6,314 nt of DNA from an uncultured Oribacterium sp. (GTDB taxonomy: Bacteria; Bacillota; Clostridia; Lachnospirales; Lachnospiraceae): contig CALAOB010000106.1 in NCBI GenBank assembly GCA_937927445.1, positions 1 through 6,314 on the forward strand, in the 5' to 3' direction. This document shows positions 1 through 5,595 of this stretch, in pieces. The position numbers and the translations under genes are program-made. The notes beneath the pieces were generated by a model. That model was given only the letters and a program-made list of their open reading frames with translations. It searched no databases and was not told the DNA's origin. The first letter of the stretch is position 1. Each line of letters starts with the position of its first letter.

Positions 1-366
1 CGGCAGATACGAGTTCACCGACGGAATCGAAAGCCGAAGCTCCTCCGCCGTCGCCTGCACCGCCGCCCGGTAGTCCCGCCGCGCCCGGTACGCCTCAAAC
101 GTCGCCCGCACCTCCTCCGCAATTTCCGATTCGTACACCTCCGCCGTGATCAGCAGCTTCCGCACCTTGATCGGATTCAGCCCGAGCTCGTCCGCGATCG
201 ACTGCAGCGACTGCCCCATGTCGTACAGCTCCGCCGCCGCATCCATCAGCTCCTCGAGGTTCCGCCCCGCATCGTAGTCCGGTCGCTTCCGCTTCCTGCC
301 ACCGCCCGGCCGCCGCTTCCGCACCTTCGCCTCGCCCGCATTCGCCGCCAATGCCTCCTGCTTCAC
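1..366 (-). CDS. Basic double helix-turn-helix DNA-binding protein, 3' end outside window
   Basis: The first 122 codons are visible and the gene continues past the left edge. The start is a GTG at 366, chosen because GAGGAGGTGA lies 5 nt upstream and the frame stays open to base 1. The N-terminus has a strongly basic stretch (about residues 14-28, rich in Arg and Lys). A first helix-turn-helix follows at about 51-72 (GQSLQSIADELGLNPIKVRK). A second putative one begins at about 100-122 (AVQATAEELRLSIPSVNSYL). From memory, proteins with this pattern (IADE..L...KVRKLLITA, then SV.SYLP) are common in accessory DNA of Clostridia and are usually annotated hypothetical or terminase small-subunit-like; I cannot confirm that here. 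Binding DNA is a reasonable inference, but the target and role are unknown. The GTG overlaps the stop of a tiny upstream ORF by 4 nt, which suggests translational coupling. The very high GC of its codons contrasts with the AT-rich island upstream. Confidence 0.7.
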   Translation of the reverse strand, partial: MKQEALAANAGEAKVRKRRPGGGRKRKRPDYDAGRNLEELMDAAAELYDMGQSLQSIADELGLNPIKVRKLLITAEVYESEIAEEVRATFEAYRARRDYRAAVQATAEELRLSIPSVNSYLP

Positions 367-443
367 ATCGTCACCTCCTCCGCTACGCTCTGCGATTCCA
401 CCGTCTCCATCGCCGCAGAGTTTCCATCATCGTTGTTGGCCAT
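363..443 (-). CDS. Putative 26-codon upstream ORF coupled to the HTH gene
   Basis: An ATG at 443 opens a frame of 26 codons (starting MANNDDGNSAAMETVESQ) that ends in ATGTGA. Its TGA overlaps the GTG start of the HTH gene by four bases, and it contains that gene's Shine-Dalgarno sequence. The peptide is acidic and resembles nothing I recognise. It has no clear ribosome binding site of its own, since the bases just upstream read GATACTG. It may be a leader peptide whose translation opens the downstream start. It could also be a chance ORF in the 5' leader, or the remnant of an N-terminus shifted out of frame. Confidence 0.3.
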   Translation of the reverse strand: MANNDDGNSAAMETVESQSVAEEVTM

Positions 444-480
444 CAGTATCACTATCTATATATCATATCATAAATCAAGC
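444..480 (-). promoter_or_regulatory. AT-rich promoter-like island upstream of the HTH gene
   Basis: A short, very AT-rich tract sits in GC-rich surroundings. On the minus strand it carries two overlapping -10-like hexamers, both TATGAT (472-467 and 467-462), followed by ATATAG. No convincing -35 is present at 16-18 bp: the best candidate is TTCCAT at 489-484. The location immediately before the small ORF and the HTH gene supports a promoter, but the exact elements are uncertain. Confidence 0.35.
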
Positions 481-508
481 CGCATGGAACAGCTATCCCA
501 CACGGCTT
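477..508 (-). terminator. Weak hairpin, possible terminator after the HicB-like gene
   Basis: AAGCCG (477-482) pairs with CGGCTT (503-508). After a two-base internal mismatch, TGG (485-487) pairs with CCA (498-500). On the minus strand it lies about 70 bp after the HicB-like stop and is followed by GATTTATG, a poor U-tract. On the plus strand it is followed by TTCTTTGTTTT, which is better, but no plus-strand gene precedes it. It may act in both directions or be incidental. Confidence 0.3.
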
Positions 509-575
509 TCTTTGTTTTCGGCTTCGCAGACGTCACGCGGAGGTCCTGCGCTGGCGGCGGAGACATTGGCCGCGG

Positions 576-854
576 TCAGCCGAACGAATCGTACTGCTCG
601 TCGCGCGGCATGACCAGCGCGAGGTCGGTTTTCTCCTCGCCGTCGGCGGTCTCGACATCCATGAGCAGGGTCCGCGTAGGCAGGTCCATGTCCGTCTCGA
701 GCTCGGTCAGGATGTAATTTACGCCCGCTTCACGTGCCTCATCCAGTGCCTCGTCGAGCGTCGCGCCCTCACCGAAGCAGTCCTGCAGGTCCACGTAGCG
801 CACGTGGTAGCCCGTCGCCGTTTTCCTGATAATCGCCGGGAAATAATATGTCAT
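576..854 (-). CDS. HicB-like (type II toxin-antitoxin antitoxin fold) protein without a visible HicA
   Basis: The product is 92 residues. Residues 3-50 match the pattern of HicB-family antitoxins, a degenerate RNase H-like fold: an early YYFPAII strand, then GYHVRYVDLQDCFGEGATLD, then a helix EALDEAREAGVNYIL. The usual family PGC turn is QDC here. No C-terminal ribbon-helix-helix or HTH domain is visible, so self-regulation by DNA binding is not evident. The start ATG is supported by GGAGG (862-866) with a 7-nt spacer. In known systems HicB neutralises HicA, a small RNase-like mRNA-cleaving toxin encoded next to it. I see no HicA-sized partner on either side: upstream is the SDR gene 61 bp away with no terminator between, and downstream is a weak hairpin and then the HTH gene. 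It is therefore an orphan HicB-like protein whose function is open, and it may be co-transcribed with the SDR gene. Confidence 0.75.
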   Translation of the reverse strand: MTYYFPAIIRKTATGYHVRYVDLQDCFGEGATLDEALDEAREAGVNYILTELETDMDLPTRTLLMDVETADGEEKTDLALVMPRDEQYDSFG

Positions 855-915
855 TGTCGTTCCTCCATCCGCGCTGCTGCGACGCGTCCACTTTACGATT
901 CAAAAATCTCTTCGT

Positions 916-1677
916 TTACGGCATGATCGAGTTCGCGCCGTCGACGATGACGCTCTGGCCGGAGAAGTAGCAGGAATCCGGGCCGGCGAGGAAGGCGATG
1001 ACCGGTGCGATATCCTTCTCCGGGTCGCCGAAGCGCTTCATCGGGTTCAGGTTCACCTGCTTCGTGTACTCCTCCGGGAACTTCTCCGCCCAGGCCTTCG
1101 CGGCTGGCGACTCAGCGCCCGGGAGGACAATGTTTACACAGATGCCGTACTGGCCCCACTCCTTGGCCGCGATCTTCGTCAGACCGCGCAGCGCCTCCTT
1201 GTTCGAGCCGTACGCGAGCTGTCCCGCGATACCGAACATACCGGTCGCCGACGCAAAGTTGATGATGCGGCCCTCATGCTGCTCCTTCATATACGGGAAT
1301 GCTGCCTGCATGTAGTTCAGCGAACCGATCACGCCACTCTGCCATGCCTTCAGCATATTGTCGTAGGTCGTCTCCTCGACCGGGGAAGACGGCACGATCG
1401 CCTGTCCGTTATTTACGACGACATCGATCGTGCCATACTTCTCGACCGCCGCCTTCACGACCTCATCCACTCTCGCTCTGTCCGCGGAGTCACAGCTCAT
1501 CGCGAACCCCTCACCACCGAGCTCCTTGATCTCTGCGATCGTCTGCTCGATCGGCTCCAGACGACGTCCCGTCGCGATAACCTTCACGCCCCTCTTCGCG
1601 AGACAAAGGGCGATGCCCTTTCCGATTCCCTGTCCCGCACCCGTCACGATTGCTACCTTTTCATTTAACTGCTTCAT
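916..1677 (-). CDS. Short-chain dehydrogenase/reductase (classical SDR)
   Basis: The product is 253 residues, the normal length for a classical SDR, with a single Rossmann domain and no signal peptide, so it is cytoplasmic. Residues 12-19 (TGAGQGIG) form the TGxxxGxG nucleotide-binding turn. Basic residues R38 and R39 after strand beta-2 suggest NADP(H) preference. The catalytic Ser143, Tyr156 and Lys160 (Y-GSN-K) have canonical spacing, with Tyr 13 residues after Ser. Two positions deviate. The NNAG motif reads NNGQ (89-92), and the conserved helix-4 Asn of the SDR tetrad aligns with Trp112 (AWQSGV). The C-terminus ends near VDGANSIMP. The reaction is NAD(P)-dependent oxidation or reduction of a hydroxyl or keto group, but the substrate cannot be read from sequence. 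The start ATG has AGGAGG 10 nt upstream. A HicB-like gene follows 61 bp downstream. The enzyme class is firm and the substrate is unknown. Confidence 0.93.
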   Translation of the reverse strand: MKQLNEKVAIVTGAGQGIGKGIALCLAKRGVKVIATGRRLEPIEQTIAEIKELGGEGFAMSCDSADRARVDEVVKAAVEKYGTIDVVVNNGQAIVPSSPVEETTYDNMLKAWQSGVIGSLNYMQAAFPYMKEQHEGRIINFASATGMFGIAGQLAYGSNKEALRGLTKIAAKEWGQYGICVNIVLPGAESPAAKAWAEKFPEEYTKQVNLNPMKRFGDPEKDIAPVIAFLAGPDSCYFSGQSVIVDGANSIMP

Positions 1678-1694
1678 GTGCCATAGGCCTCCTA

Positions 1695-1708
1695 ATTCAA
1701 TAATGAAT
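1695..1708. promoter_or_regulatory. Small dyad at the SDR transcription start, possible operator
   Basis: ATTCA (1695-1699) and TGAAT (1704-1708) are perfect inverted arms around a 4-nt AATA centre. The dyad covers the position where transcription would begin from the predicted -10, so a bound repressor would block the promoter. The arms are short and AT-rich, so chance is possible. Confidence 0.3.
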
Positions 1709-1710
1709 CA

Positions 1711-1738
1711 ATTATATCAGATAATGCAGTTTGCACAA
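1711..1738 (-). promoter_or_regulatory. Extended -10 promoter for the SDR gene
   Basis: On the minus strand TGATATAAT (1719-1711) is a perfect -10 hexamer with the extended TGn motif. A weak -35, TTGTGC (1738-1733), lies 16 bp upstream. Predicted transcription starts near 1704, giving a leader of about 27 nt that contains the AGGAGG ribosome binding site. Confidence 0.65.
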
Positions 1739-1787
1739 ATCCTTTTGGCTCATTCGCACATTTTCGTCATTTTCACATGCCCGCCGG

Positions 1788-1825
1788 GAGTTTATGGGGT
1801 CAGACCCCCTTCGAAATTCTTAAGA
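1788..1825. repeat. REP-like intergenic module: GGGGTC-A-GACCCC palindrome plus CGAAATTCTTAAGA
   Basis: AGTTTATGGGGTC (1789-1801) runs into a perfect 6-bp-arm palindrome, GGGGTCAGACCCC (1796-1808), followed at 1812-1825 by CGAAATTCTTAAGA. The first module recurs exactly at 5574-5586. A shorter form, ATGGGGTCTGAC, occurs at 3521-3532. The second module recurs exactly at 3459-3472. Recurrence in unrelated intergenic regions points to a dispersed repeat rather than gene-specific regulation. Confidence 0.55.
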
Positions 1826-1830
1826 CGAGG

Positions 1831-1875
1831 GAACAGCGCCGCGCGGCCGGGAAGTCCGGTCGCGCGGCGCTGTTC
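1831..1875 (-). terminator. Large GC-rich stem-loop downstream of the CitMHS gene
   Basis: GAACAGCGCCGCGCG (1831-1845) is perfectly complementary to 1861-1875. After one mismatch the stem continues with four more pairs (1847-1850 with 1856-1859) and a short loop. It lies 23 bp after the transporter stop codon and is the only strong hairpin before the next promoter. This fits a transcription end or 3'-stabilising structure. The sequence after the stem in the direction of transcription (CCTCGTCTTAAG) is not a good U-tract, so Rho-independent termination would be inefficient. It may instead be part of the adjacent REP-like repeat. Confidence 0.6.
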
Positions 1876-1898
1876 GAATTTGCGTCTATGATTGTTAT

Positions 1899-3299
1899 TT
1901 ACAGCGGCAGGATGCCGATGATCACTGCAAAGAGCATGCAGAGGATCGAGAATACCCATACGTAACCGAAGGATGCGCGGATGTGATCCTTGATGTCGAC
2001 GTCGGCGAGGCCGATGCCGAGGAGGGTTGCCGGTACCATCGGGCTGATGAAGGTTGCGCAGTTACGGCAGACAACCATGGCAACCGCGATCGGGAATGCC
2101 TCTACACCGAAGGATGCGCCGATGGCGATCATAACCGGAAGCATACCATAGAAGTAGGCATCCGTATCGAAGCAGAGTGCAAGCGGTACAGACAGGATGC
2201 CGATCACGAGCGGCAGGTGCTGGCCGAGGGATGCCGGAAGGATCATCGAGATGATACCTGCCATGTTGGACACGACAGAGGTCTTCATCATCTCCACGCC
2301 CGGCTTCGCGATCGCAGCTGCGCCGTCAGCATTGAATCCATATATCAGAATACCCATCAGAACCGCTGCTCCCATGAGCGTCGAGCACATCATCAGTGCC
2401 GGACCTGCGTGACGGTTGATCATCTTCTTCTGAAGCTTGATCGGAGTGTAGTTCACGAGGAGGGCGGCTGCCACACCAAGCATGAACGGATAGTAGCTCG
2501 GGAACTGATCCCATACGAGCATCGCGATGACCGCGATGGTGAGGGCAATGTTAAAGGCGAAAAGCTTCGGGCGGGCATATTCGTTCTCGTCTGCCATATG
2601 CTGTGCCTCTTCTGCTGCGTCCTCGCTGCTTGCGGCCTGTGCGAGCTTACCATTGAGACCTGCGCCTCTCCTCTTCTCCTGCACACCGGCGAAGACCGCG
2701 TGTACGAGGCAGAGGATGATACCGAAAATCTGGATCGGAATCAGCTTATTCCAGAGCTGACCAGCCTCCATGCCGAGGACGGAAGCCGCACGCATGGTCG
2801 GGCCGGCCCACGGCATCAGGTTGAGAACACCCATCGCAAGGACAGCAACACGAAGCAGCGTCGTCGGTCTCATGTGCATCTTCTTGTATACCGGAAGCAT
2901 CGCCGGAACGACGATCAGGAAGGTCGACGCTCCACCACCATCGAGGTGGCCGATCAACGCGATGATTGCGGTCATAACCGTAACACCGATGACATTGTCC
3001 CCGACGTACTTCATCAGCTTGTTGATGATGACGTCGAACATGCCGGCGTCGGTCATGATACCGAAGAACAGCACGGAGAATACGAACAGTGCGGCGGTCG
3101 GGCCGGTGCTCTTGAAGCCGCCCTTGATGAGGTCACCGATCTGCTCGATCGAGTAGTAGCCGCCGATCACCAGGATCAGCGCCAGCAGCGACGGGAAAAT
3201 GATGAAGGCCATGCTCGGGGTGGTTTTGCTCTTAAACAGCGTCACCACGAGCGCGATGATACATGCGAATCCTAAAAGACCCACGACGAATTCTGACAT
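1899..3299 (-). CDS. CitMHS-family citrate-metal:proton symporter
   Basis: The product is 466 residues from the ATG at 3299. That start is preferred over an in-frame ATG 69 nt upstream because AAAGGGGG lies 6 nt before it and the protein then begins directly with a membrane segment. About a dozen hydrophobic segments are visible (roughly 5-22, 29-47, 68-84, 103-117, 125-137, 148-164, 188-205, 246-262, 268-283, 299-320, 345-377, 383-412, 421-432 and 443-465). They fall into two halves joined by a charged cytoplasmic loop (about 206-245, rich in Glu, Ala and Arg). HLDGGGAST (118-126) and CFDTDAYFYGMLPV (376-389) match positions conserved in CitMHS transporters of the ion-transporter superfamily. 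Characterised members import citrate complexed with Mg2+ or Ca2+ together with protons; which metal, and whether the substrate is citrate here, is inference. The gene stands alone: it has its own putative promoter and operator, and a stem-loop follows it. No citrate lyase or two-component system is in view. Confidence 0.88.
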   Translation of the reverse strand: MSEFVVGLLGFACIIALVVTLFKSKTTPSMAFIIFPSLLALILVIGGYYSIEQIGDLIKGGFKSTGPTAALFVFSVLFFGIMTDAGMFDVIINKLMKYVGDNVIGVTVMTAIIALIGHLDGGGASTFLIVVPAMLPVYKKMHMRPTTLLRVAVLAMGVLNLMPWAGPTMRAASVLGMEAGQLWNKLIPIQIFGIILCLVHAVFAGVQEKRRGAGLNGKLAQAASSEDAAEEAQHMADENEYARPKLFAFNIALTIAVIAMLVWDQFPSYYPFMLGVAAALLVNYTPIKLQKKMINRHAGPALMMCSTLMGAAVLMGILIYGFNADGAAAIAKPGVEMMKTSVVSNMAGIISMILPASLGQHLPLVIGILSVPLALCFDTDAYFYGMLPVMIAIGASFGVEAFPIAVAMVVCRNCATFISPMVPATLLGIGLADVDIKDHIRASFGYVWVFSILCMLFAVIIGILPL

Positions 3300-3305
3300 A
3301 ATTGT

Positions 3306-3313
3306 CCCCCTTT
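3306..3313 (-). promoter_or_regulatory. Ribosome binding site that fixes the CitMHS start
   Basis: AAAGGGGG on the minus strand lies 6 nt before the ATG at 3299. The in-frame ATG at 3368 has no Shine-Dalgarno sequence and would lie upstream of the predicted -10, so the shorter protein is the likely product. Confidence 0.7.
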
Positions 3314-3347
3314 GGAATGTCGAAGTGTGTTGTTTTCTGTTATCCGC

Positions 3348-3367
3348 AGTGTACCATTTCATGTACA
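3348..3367 (-). promoter_or_regulatory. Dyad TGTAC-N8-GTACA overlapping a putative extended -10 of the CitMHS gene
   Basis: TGTAC (3350-3354) and GTACA (3363-3367) are perfect inverted arms 8 nt apart. On the minus strand the dyad contains TGGTACACT (3356-3348), an extended -10 with four of six consensus bases. No -35 is evident, as is usual for extended -10 or regulator-dependent promoters. A factor bound to the dyad would cover the -10, which suggests repression relieved by substrate. The regulator family is not identifiable from the site. Confidence 0.45.
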
Positions 3368-3458
3368 ATCGCGCTAATATTTAAATCCGAATAGACGGTA
3401 TAAGTTTTATGTTATGAAGTCGTCGCAGGTGATAGGATTAGGCTATTCCGAAAGTTTA

Positions 3459-3472
3459 CGAAATTCTTAAGA
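3459..3472. repeat. Second copy of the CGAAATTCTTAAGA module
   Basis: The 14-nt sequence is identical to that at 1812-1825. Both copies sit immediately distal to a gene-end hairpin on the minus strand. It contains the palindrome CTTAAG. Confidence 0.5.
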
Positions 3473-3506
3473 AAAAGCGGCGCCTCCGAAGGGGGGGAGG
3501 TGCCGC
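3472..3506 (-). terminator. Intrinsic terminator of the deoB-deoC operon
   Basis: Arms 3477-3487 and 3496-3506 form an 11-bp GC-rich stem with one A-C mismatch and an 8-nt loop. In the direction of transcription it is followed by TTTTT (3476-3472). It lies 31 bp after the deoC stop. The T-tract runs straight into the CTTAAGAATTTCG module that also occurs beyond the CitMHS stem-loop. Confidence 0.8.
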
Positions 3507-3520
3507 GTATGTGTGTTTTG

Positions 3521-3535
3521 ATGGGGTCTGACGGT
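3521..3535. repeat. Partial copy of the ATGGGGTCTGAC module after deoC
   Basis: ATGGGGTCTGACGGTAT follows the deoC stop codon within a few bases. It resembles ATGGGGTCTGGTAT at 5579-5592 and the palindromic copy near 1794. Only one arm of the palindrome is intact here. Confidence 0.4.
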
Positions 3536-3536
3536 A

Positions 3537-4205
3537 TCAATATCCGGCACCGGTGTCGCTGTTCTTCATGATCTTCACGAGGCGGCTGGTGCCGAGGCGG
3601 TCCGCACCGAGGCTCATGAACTTCTCGGCGTCGTCGAAGGAGCTGATGCCGCCGGCGGCCTTCACCTTCACGCCCGGGCCGACGTGCTCATGCATGAGCT
3701 TCACGTCGTCGAAGGTTGCGCCCGCGGTGGAGAAACCGGTCGAGGTCTTGATGAACTCTGCGCCAGCCTTCGTCACGATCTCGCACATCCGGATCTTCTC
3801 TTCCTCGGTGAGGAGGCAGGTCTCGATGATGACCTTCAGGATGTTCCCGTCGCAGGCCTCGTGGATCCGGCGGATCTCCTCCTCCACTTCGTCGTAGCGT
3901 CCATCTTTCAGGAAGCCAATGTTGATGACCATGTCGATCTCCGCCGCCCCGTTCGCGATGGCGTCCTTCGCCTCGAAGACCTTCGTCGCGGTCGTGCTGT
4001 AGCCGTTCGGGAAGCCGATGACGGTGCAGATCGGGAGCTTACCGTCGACATATTCTGCGGCCTGCTTCACGTAGGCTGCCGGGATGCACGCCGACGCACA
4101 GTGGTACTTGATGCCATCGTCGAGGATGGTCCGGATGTCTGCCCAGGTCGCGGTCTGGGTGAGCAGGGTGTGGTCTACGATCTTTAATACATCAGTGGTG
4201 TTCAT
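3537..4205 (-). CDS. deoC: Deoxyribose-phosphate aldolase
   Basis: The product is 222 residues, the usual size of the short bacterial class I DeoC enzymes. It is cytoplasmic and cleaves 2-deoxyribose 5-phosphate to glyceraldehyde 3-phosphate and acetaldehyde, the last step of deoxynucleoside catabolism. The TIM-barrel catalytic set is complete. Asp91 is in EIDMVIN, the Schiff-base Lys153 is in FIKTSTGF, and Lys182 is in VKAAGGI. The protein ends in Tyr222, matching the flexible C-terminal Tyr that assists proton transfer in the E. coli enzyme. The phosphate-binding AAGGI and GTSR loops (183-187 and 205-208) are also present. It starts 16 bp after the deoB stop, with a modest AAAGG ribosome binding site in the gap, so it is the second gene of a deoB-deoC operon. 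The pairing makes sense because DeoB supplies the 5-phosphate that DeoC consumes. An intrinsic terminator follows. Confidence 0.97.
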   Translation of the reverse strand: MNTTDVLKIVDHTLLTQTATWADIRTILDDGIKYHCASACIPAAYVKQAAEYVDGKLPICTVIGFPNGYSTTATKVFEAKDAIANGAAEIDMVINIGFLKDGRYDEVEEEIRRIHEACDGNILKVIIETCLLTEEEKIRMCEIVTKAGAEFIKTSTGFSTAGATFDDVKLMHEHVGPGVKVKAAGGISSFDDAEKFMSLGADRLGTSRLVKIMKNSDTGAGY

Positions 4206-4221
4206 TTACGTTTACCTTTCT

Positions 4222-5418
4222 TTAATTCAGTTTATCGAGGATCGAGTGCCCGATGGTGCCGTCCGGCATGGCGATGCCGAAGTTGTCGGTGATGGTGGCG
4301 CCGATCACGGCGAAGCTGTCGGCCTCTGCAAGCGCGCCCGGTGTCTGCATTGACCGCGAGTACGCAAGGAACGGCACCTTCTCTCTCGTGTGGTCGGTGC
4401 CCGTGTAGGTCGGATCGTTGCCGTGGTCCGCGGTGATGATCAGGAGGTCATCGTCCCGGAGCGTACCCAGCAGCTCGCCGAGCTTCACATCGAAACGCTC
4501 GAGCTCCTCGCCGTAGCCGACCACGTTGCGGCGGTGGCCCCAGAGTGCGTCGAAATCCACGAGGTTTACGAAGCAGAGGCCCTCGAAATCACGCTGCGCG
4601 ATCTCGATCGTCTGCTCCATGCCGTGCACCGAGCTCTTCGACTTGTTGGACTCGGTGAGGCCCTGGCCGTCGAAGATATCGAAAATCTTGCCGACGGAAA
4701 TCACGCTGAGCCCCGCATCCTTCAATGCATCGAGCGCTGTTCTGCCGTACGGCTTCAGCGCATAATCGTGGCGGTTGCTCGTCCGTTTGAACTCGCCCTT
4801 CTTCCGCCCCACATACGGGCGGGCGATGACACGGCCGACCTTCCACTCGTCCTTCATCGTGATCTCGCGGGCGATCTCACAGCAGCGGTACAGCTCGTCG
4901 AGCCCGAAGGTCTCTTCATTGCCGCAGATCTGCAGCACCGAATCCGCCGAGGTGTAGACGATCATGTGCCCCGTCGCGATCTCCTCCTCGCCGAGCTCGT
5001 CGAGGATCTCCGTGCCGCTGGCCGCCTTGTTGCCAATGATCACACGTCCGGTTCTGCGGGAGAGCTCGTCGATCAGCTCCTGTGGGAAGCCGTGCTCCGT
5101 AAAGGTCTTGAACGGCTTCGTGATGTGGAGCCCCATCAGCTCCCAGTGGCCCGTCATCGTGTCCTTGCCGTTGCTCGCCTCGCGCAGCTGCCCGTAGTAC
5201 GCAAGCGGCTTCTCCGCCGGCGCGACACCATGAAGGCTCTTCAGATTCGCCATGCCGAGCTTCTGCAGATTCGGAATCTTCAGCGCATCGAAATGCGCCG
5301 CGATGTGGCCGAGGGTATCTGCCCCCGCATCACCAAACGCCGCGGCATCCGGCATTGGCCCGACCCCCAGCGAATCGATCACAATCGTAAATACTCTTCT
5401 ATATTTCTTTGCGTCCAT
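4222..5418 (-). CDS. deoB: Phosphopentomutase
   Basis: The product is 398 residues (Bacillus enzymes are about 394), in the alkaline phosphatase superfamily with a cap domain. It interconverts ribose or deoxyribose 1-phosphate and 5-phosphate in the cytoplasm, linking nucleoside phosphorylases to pentose metabolism. By comparison with the Bacillus cereus enzyme, the metal ligands are present: Asp15 (VIDSLG), Asp290 and His295 (DFDALWGH), Asp331 and His332 (TADHGNDPT), and His343 (TDHTRE). Thr87 in KDTMTGHWE is the phosphorylated residue. The cap includes IIGNKAASGTEIL and TSADSVLQI. I place the start at the ATG at 5418, because GGAGG then has a 7-nt spacer; the ATG at 5424 is one base from GGAGG and is unlikely to be used (it would give 400 residues). 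It is the first gene of the operon, and deoC follows after 16 bp. Confidence 0.97.
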   Translation of the reverse strand: MDAKKYRRVFTIVIDSLGVGPMPDAAAFGDAGADTLGHIAAHFDALKIPNLQKLGMANLKSLHGVAPAEKPLAYYGQLREASNGKDTMTGHWELMGLHITKPFKTFTEHGFPQELIDELSRRTGRVIIGNKAASGTEILDELGEEEIATGHMIVYTSADSVLQICGNEETFGLDELYRCCEIAREITMKDEWKVGRVIARPYVGRKKGEFKRTSNRHDYALKPYGRTALDALKDAGLSVISVGKIFDIFDGQGLTESNKSKSSVHGMEQTIEIAQRDFEGLCFVNLVDFDALWGHRRNVVGYGEELERFDVKLGELLGTLRDDDLLIITADHGNDPTYTGTDHTREKVPFLAYSRSMQTPGALAEADSFAVIGATITDNFGIAMPDGTIGHSILDKLN

Positions 5419-5448
5419 ACGCATACCTCCTTCGATCGTCAGGTAACA

Positions 5449-5509
5449 TCCCGGTGAATTCCCCAGGATCTTTCTAAAATCAGATAGTATTCTGGTGAAT
5501 GCCCCGGAA
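5449..5509. promoter_or_regulatory. Two tandem imperfect palindromes in the deoB leader, putative operators
   Basis: Copy 1 (5449-5468) is TCCCGGTGAATTCCCCAGGA, with 8 of 10 base pairs of dyad symmetry. Copy 2 (5490-5509) is TTCTGGTGAATGCCCCGGAA, with 7 of 10. Extended by four bases (ATCTT after the last GG), the copies agree at 19 of 24 positions. They are 41 bp apart, close to four helical turns, so a regulator could bind both on the same DNA face. Both lie downstream of the predicted start site. I cannot match the motif to a known DeoR-type site. Confidence 0.5.
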
Positions 5510-5528
5510 TCTTAAAAATATACCTCTG

Positions 5529-5537
5529 ATTATAGCA
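5529..5537 (-). promoter_or_regulatory. Extended -10 promoter of the deoB-deoC operon
   Basis: TGCTATAAT on the minus strand is a perfect -10 with an extended TGn. No -35 is present at 16-18 bp; that region is GC-rich. Transcription would start near 5522, giving a leader of roughly 100 nt that contains both palindromes and the GGAGG ribosome binding site. Confidence 0.6.
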
Positions 5538-5549
5538 GATATGACGCCG

Positions 5550-5586
5550 CCGCGCAGTACCTCTGTGCGCGGAAGTTTATGGGGTC
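5550..5586. repeat. Small hairpin followed by the AGTTTATGGGGTC module
   Basis: CCGCGCA (5550-5556) pairs with TGCGCGG (5566-5572) around a 9-nt loop. It is followed by AGTTTATGGGGTC (5574-5586), identical to 1789-1801, where a short CCCGCCGGG hairpin also precedes it. Hairpin plus module therefore recurs, which fits a REP-like repeat. Confidence 0.45.
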
Positions 5587-5595
5587 TGGTATCGT

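Noticed and set aside
433..717. 94-codon plus-strand frame at the left side
   Set aside because: It is antisense to the HicB-like gene over much of its length and begins in an AT-rich promoter-like tract, with a Ser/Arg-rich shadow composition.
1983..3275. Long open frame on the plus strand (430 codons) opposite the CitMHS gene
   Set aside because: It is the antisense shadow of a GC-rich gene. The translation is dominated by His, Arg, Asp and Glu with no fold pattern, and there is no ribosome binding site.
4390..5457. Long open frame on the plus strand (355 codons) opposite deoB
   Set aside because: This is an antisense shadow. The minus-strand frame carries every phosphopentomutase motif, and the plus-strand product has low-complexity leucine, arginine and valine composition.
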